Assembly: GCA_026002815.1 (NCBI GenBank)
Contig: BPGB01000003.1
Coordinates: forward strand, 124,001 to 188,000
Length of the DNA: 64,000 bases
Direction: 5' to 3'
DNA from: Candidatus Woesearchaeota archaeon
GTDB lineage: Archaea; Nanobdellota; Nanobdellia; Woesearchaeales; UBA9642
Below are positions 60,506-64,000 of the stretch, one piece after another (position 1 is the stretch's first letter; each line of letters starts with the position of its first letter). Below the pieces are notes generated by a model, which was given only the letters and a program-made list of their open reading frames with translations, had not been told where the DNA came from and did not search any database. Made by a program: the position numbers and the translations under genes.

Positions 60506-60640
60506 GCGGGGGTTCCAGAGTGGCCAAATGGGACAGGACTCAAGCACTCTGAGGCTTTAGCCTATCCATCATTCGATTATGAATGGTTGAGATATCTGTT
60601 GGCTTAGTGCCTTCGTGGGTTCGAATCCTACCCCCCCGCA
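60506..60640 (+). tRNA. tRNA-Leu(CAA), intron-containing
   Basis: Class II tRNA. Acceptor GCGGGGG pairs with CCCCCGC plus discriminator A (60640); CCA is not encoded. D arm CCA/TGG, T arm GTGGG-TTCGAAT-CCTAC, variable arm GGC-TTAGT-GCC. The anticodon CAA lies at 60541-60543, followed by G37 and an intron at 60545-60593. CTCA/TGAG can form the central helix of a bulge-helix-bulge for EndA. Two bases are in excess of a clean cloverleaf: one G in CAGGA (60536-60537), whose removal gives a perfect ACAGA/TCTGT anticodon stem, and one C in the seven-C run (60631-60637). Both look like sequence errors, as in the neighbouring genes. Confidence 0.88.
60545..60593 (+). other. tRNA-Leu intron (49 nt)
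   Basis: Predicted between G37 and A38, the canonical archaeal position. Bulges AG^C and AT^A flank the 4-bp helix CTCA/TGAG. The intron interior contains GGC/GCC and ATTC/GAAT pairings. Exact edges depend on the suspected extra G just upstream. Confidence 0.7.
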
Positions 60641-60925
60641 TCTTTTATTAAGAATTATATCTCTTCAAGAAAAAATATTTTTATTATCCGAAATTTTATT
60701 CCCTTAATGTCAGATTTTCTTAATTTTACGCTTCTTAATTTTATTCTCTATTTTTTTATTCTCTATTTTTTATTTTCTACTTTTTTTATTTTCCATAAAT
60801 GAATATTTTAAGATTTCAATAATTTTTCACTAGTACTTAATGATAAAATTTTTAAAATAGTAGTATACTTCTAGAAACTATTGTCTTTTTAAAACAGCTA
60901 AACAAGATTTAAGGAGGGATGTGAT

Positions 60926-61472
60926 ATGTATAGTTTTTCGGAAGAAGTGAACAATATCATTAACAGTTCGGCAGGAGTCATACTTTATAATGGAAAGAAA
61001 GTTTTGTTTAAGGAAAATACTGACCTATTAAAAGAAGGGTTAGGTATTGTTTTAGAGGGTTATCATTTAAGAACATAGAGAAAGAAGATAAAATAGGTGT
61101 TAAAAACAATTATTTATCTTCAATAGTTTCAAGAAGAGGAAAAAAATTATATCGTCCTATCAGAAGAAGGCACCGAAATGTATAAAAGCATTACAGGGAT
61201 TGATTCTAAAAAATTATCAAGTTTAGATGCTATAACTCAAAAATATTATATAGGTTATGGAATGAAACTTATACCTAAAGAAAAAGCAGTTCCTTATACT
61301 CTTAATAATATCGCTTCAAGTACAGGATTAATGACAAATAAAGATGTTTCAGAGGGGGAAATATTCGGCAACAGGGAACAGATAGATTTTACTATTGATT
61401 CCAATAAATAACATAAAACCAGTCTTTGATAGTTATGACCATGTAATGTCTCATTTTAAGAGTAGAAATTAA
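60926..61472 (+). pseudogene. Hypothetical gene broken by three indels
   Basis: A strong SD AAGGAGGGATGTGAT precedes the ATG. The frames join as MYSFSEEVNNIINSSAGVIL ... LEG | LSFKNIEKEDKIGVKNNYLS ... RRGK | NYIVLSEEGTEMYKSITGID ... FTID | PINNIKPVFDSYDHVMSHFK SRN to a stop at 61470-61472. Breaks lie near 61056-61061 (one base short), 61140-61146 (one A too many) and about 61401-61403 (one T too many). Corrected length is about 181 aa. The product is soluble and unrecognised. The strong SD and protein-like composition across all frames argue for sequence error rather than decay. Confidence 0.6.
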
Positions 61473-61609
61473 AATAATTCCTGAGTTAATAATACATAGG
61501 AGTTAATAATGAGTTGATTGAAAATATTATTTTTTAATTCCCTTTTTTACCTTTTTTAATTAACTTTATAAAAGTTTTTTTAGATTGTTTAATTTAAAGG
61601 ATTGATTTA

Positions 61610-62930
61610 ATGATAGAAATAATGCCTGTTGGAGGCTATAGAGAAGTAGGACGAAATTGTACTGCTGTAAAAATTGATGATGAAGTAATAATTTTTAGAT
61701 ATGGGTTTACATTTGCAAAATTATATATCTTATACACAAGATGATGATGACGTAGACCTTTCTTTGAAGACATTAACGTCTATTGATGCTGTTCCTAATG
61801 TGGATGTTATTAAGGAGTGGATTCCTAAAGTGAAGGCAATTTGTATAAGTCATGCACATCTTGACCATGTAGGTGCAGCACCTTTTCTCGCGAAAGAATT
61901 TAATTGTCCAATACATGGAACACCTTATACAATAGAAGTTCTTAAATTATTATTAGAAGATAAAGAGATTAAGATTCCTAACAGGTTAATAGTTCATGAT
62001 GTTAATAGTGTTTTTAAAATTTCTGAAAATATTAAGATAGAATTCATAAGTATAACTCATTCTGTTATTCATACAGTAATGATTGTAATTCATTCTAAGT
62101 ATGGGAAGATAGTTTATGCTAATGATTTCAAGCTTGACAATCAGCCAACATTGGGAAGCAAATCAAATCTTGGAAGGATGTCACAATTGAATGATGTTAA
62201 ATTAATGATAATGGACTCATTATATGCAAATCGTCCAATAAAAACGCCTTCGGAATCTGTTGCGAAGGAATTGCTTAGAGAGGTAATGATATCAACGAAT
62301 AGTAAAGGAAAAGCAATAGTTGTAAGCACCTTTTCAAGTCATTTAGCAAGATTAAAGAGTATAATTGAATTTTCTAAACAATTAAAAAGAAATGTTGTTT
62401 TTTTAGGACGAAGTATTGAAAAATATATTCGTGCAGGAGAGAATATTAAAATTATAGAGTTTTCAAAATATGGAAAAATAATAAAGTATCGCCAACAAGT
62501 CCAAAATTTTCTTAAAAAATGTAAAAATCCAGAGGATTATGTTTTTATAGTTACAGGTCATCAAGGAGAGCCTAAGTCAGTTCTTGCAAGGATGGTGTTT
62601 AATAATTATTTTAATTTTAAGAAAGAAGATATTGTGATATTTTCATGTACTATAATTCCAGGAGAAGAAAACATAAGAAACAGAGAGAAAATAGAATCAG
62701 AATTGAAAAAGAAGAAAGTTAGAATATTCAGAGACATACATGTATCAGGGCATGGTGCGAGAGAAGATGCCAGAGATTTAATAAATATGATTAAACCAAA
62801 AAACCTTATCCCAACTCACTCTGAAACAACTACAGCAGAAAATTTTATAGAATTAGCAGAGGAAATGGGATATAAAGAAAACAAAAACGTTTTTTTATTA
62901 AAAAATGGTCAAAAACTAATATTTAAATAA
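61610..62930 (+). CDS. RNase J-like beta-CASP ribonuclease, one frameshift
   Basis: About 440 aa when corrected. A metallo-beta-lactamase/beta-CASP exoribonuclease: PVGGYREVGRNCTAVKIDDE start, DMGLHLQNYIS after correction, the metal motif SHAHLDHVGAAPFL, FISITHSVIHTVMIVI, then the beta-CASP domain (SKGKAIVVSTFSSHLARLKS, TGHQGEPKSVLARM) and IHVSGHGAREDARDLI, IPTHSET. All zinc ligands are visible. The frame breaks at about 61697, where ATTTTTAGAT has one A too many; restoring TTTGATATGG rejoins it. It acts in RNA turnover, 5'-3' in characterised euryarchaeal members. The N-terminal fragment alone would lack the active site. Confidence 0.9.
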
Positions 62931-63224
62931 ATTATTTTTATATCAATAAAAACTCGTATATATGTCTTATTCATATGCATATTTAATTATACGCTTACTT
63001 ATATGATAGGTATATACTTATAATTATTCATATACTTATATAATAAAAATCTTATATAATAAAATATATAAATTATAATTTACAAGTATTTATTTTTATT
63101 AAGTATTATAATTAAATATGTTATCAAAAGTAAATACTATTTATACTAAACATAAATACTATTTAAAATAAATCATTTATAATTAAATCATTTATAATAC
63201 ATTAAGGTGGATTGTGGAAATAGT
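62931..63224. other. AT-rich spacer
   Basis: 294 nt of ATATATAC/TTATA-type low-complexity sequence. It contains imperfect repeats of ATACTATTTA (about 63133-63165) and the words AAATCATTTATAAT twice near 63171-63196, which provide TATA-like elements upstream of the next gene. Confidence 0.45.
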
Positions 63225-63788
63225 ATGAACAAGAATAATCATTCATCATCAACACAATTAACATTGGATGAATTGAAAAATAAAATAAGAGAGAAATCTA
63301 ATGGCATAGAATTGATAATACTTTACGATAAGCCTTTCTTTTATAATAAGAAACCATACATTCAATATCTGGATAATTATATGAACGATTTTATTTTCAT
63401 AAATTCTTTTCATAAAGTTTTAGAATCGATGTCCAGAGTTTTAGATAAACAGGAATTCAGGTATATGTTAAAAAGTGCAATATTGTCAAACTCAAAAATT
63501 CTCAATAATGACATATATGCAATTGATTTTGATAGAAAGATGTCAACAATATGGCATGCCTATTTGCTTGAATCTTTTTTAGGAGATGCTTCAGAAGATT
63601 ATGTTGTGAGAGGATTAGATCTTGCGAAAAAATATTCTAAAAAAACAATCTTTGATTCTATTTCAAGAAATAACACTTTATGTATTGATATTTTATCAAA
63701 TATACAATCATCTGTTGATTATAATGATTCAAAGGAACTAAGTTTGCTTAACTGGTTTCAATATTACGTGAGAAGCAGATCTTATTAA
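63225..63788 (+). CDS. Hypothetical protein, 187 aa
   Basis: Not recognised. A soluble helical protein (STQLTLDELKNKIREKSNGI, DNYMNDFIFINSFHKVLESM, SRVLDKQEFRYMLKSAILSN). A GTG at 63207 is in frame but lies inside the SD-like AAGGTGG; the ATG at 63225 is preferred, although its spacing to that SD is long (15 nt). It is convergent with the peptidase fragment 25 nt away. No function proposed. Confidence 0.7.
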   Translation: MNKNNHSSSTQLTLDELKNKIREKSNGIELIILYDKPFFYNKKPYIQYLDNYMNDFIFINSFHKVLESMSRVLDKQEFRYMLKSAILSNSKILNNDIYAIDFDRKMSTIWHAYLLESFLGDASEDYVVRGLDLAKKYSKKTIFDSISRNNTLCIDILSNIQSSVDYNDSKELSLLNWFQYYVRSRSY

Positions 63789-63813
63789 AGATATTATTTA
63801 TTATATTCTCGTA

Positions 63814-64000
63814 TTAAAGGTGTTTTTGTAATGTTTTTAAAAGATTTATTTCATCTTTAATTATTTCAAACCCTCTTTGCCAGAATTCTTCTGAATTTAT
63901 ATCTAATCCCATTTCATAAAGTAATTCCTTAGGACTCTTTGAACCACCGCTTTCTAGAAATCTCACATATTTTTCTATGAAAGATTTTCCTTCTTTCTTA
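63814..64000 (-). CDS. pepF: Oligoendopeptidase F (M3), C-terminal fragment
   Basis: Partial: the gene runs off the right edge of the window, so only the last 62 residues are seen. SFIEKYVRFLESGGSKSPKE followed by LLYEMGLDINSEEFWQRGFE matches the C-terminal end of PepF (typically FLxxGGSKxPxELLxxxGVD...FWxxGFxxI). The zinc-binding HExxH region lies outside the window. It would degrade small cytosolic peptides. Stop TAA at 63814-63816. Confidence 0.85.
   Translation of the reverse strand, partial: KKEGKSFIEKYVRFLESGGSKSPKELLYEMGLDINSEEFWQRGFEIIKDEINLLKTLQKHL

Overview
The window is one strand-mixed, very AT-rich stretch of an archaeal chromosome. Both halves of DNA polymerase D, Orc1/Cdc6, MCM, RPA, a eukaryote-type primase, FEN1, Hjc, TBP, aIF2 beta, PAN, the tRNA-splicing endonuclease, RNase P p30, Trm5 and Taw1 fix the domain as Archaea. 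A fused, single-chain primase, bacterial-type GyrA, ScpB and RsuA-family genes, many small lineage-restricted proteins and the low G+C suggest a DPANN archaeon of the Woesearchaeota/Pacearchaeota kind. That placement is inference; no rRNA gene is present to settle it.

Layout. 0.4-2.4 kb: a minus-strand TrmB-regulator operon with three small unknown genes. 2.4-3.6 kb: a 1.16 kb gene-free, extremely AT-rich segment holding two inverted ORB-like boxes and 19-bp tandem repeats, read as the replication origin. 3.6-16.1 kb: an information-processing block (orc1/cdc6, polD small and large subunits, aIF2 beta, an HEXXH protein, SpoIIM-like, RPA, MCM, TBP). 16.1-16.6 kb: a second inverted ORB-like pair with two hairpins. 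16.6-25.4 kb: Nudix-like, pseudouridine synthase, RNase P p30, M50-like membrane protein, duplicated basic protein, LemA-HtpX, ZIP transporter and Fur/Zur regulator around a shared palindrome, then a PriS-PriL fusion primase. 25.4-34.5 kb: RNase Z, rhomboid, EndA, twin palindromes, FEN1, Trm5, a candidate structured RNA and PAN. 34.5-39 kb: membrane/unknown genes, an MGDG-synthase-like glycosyltransferase and a GH13 glycosidase.

39.3-43.7 kb is a one-directional run of nuclease genes (Cas4-like, EEP family, Hjc, PD-(D/E)XK) interleaved with PRC-barrel proteins and a small membrane coiled-coil protein. 43.7-46.6 kb carries unknown genes and Taw1. 46.7-48.5 kb is an island-like patch: a channel-like protein with an altered selectivity filter, several hairpins and a decayed reading frame. 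48.5-57.7 kb is a minus-strand series: AmrS-like radical SAM, lamin-tail membrane protein, winged-helix protein, ScpB, zinc ribbon, GyrA and M32 carboxypeptidase. 58-59.8 kb holds a three-gene cluster of coiled-coil proteins, two of them sharing a domain. 60-64 kb has an EamA-like transporter, an intron-containing tRNA-Leu(CAA), a broken unknown gene, an RNase J-like nuclease, another unknown gene and the C-terminal end of oligoendopeptidase F.

How it fits together: most of the replication and repair machinery sits within 53 kb of the proposed origin. EndA can process the intron of the tRNA-Leu in the same window, and Trm5 plus Taw1 are successive steps of wyosine synthesis. Two start modes are visible: SD-led genes with GGTGAT/GGGGTG-type sites, and apparently leaderless genes whose ATG lies about 22-30 nt below a TATA box. 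Single-base indels break genes at 25.53, 54.88 and repeatedly at 59.6-61.7 kb; two also disturb the tRNA cloverleaf, so sequence error is the simplest explanation there. No insertion sequence, CRISPR array, rRNA or intein was seen.
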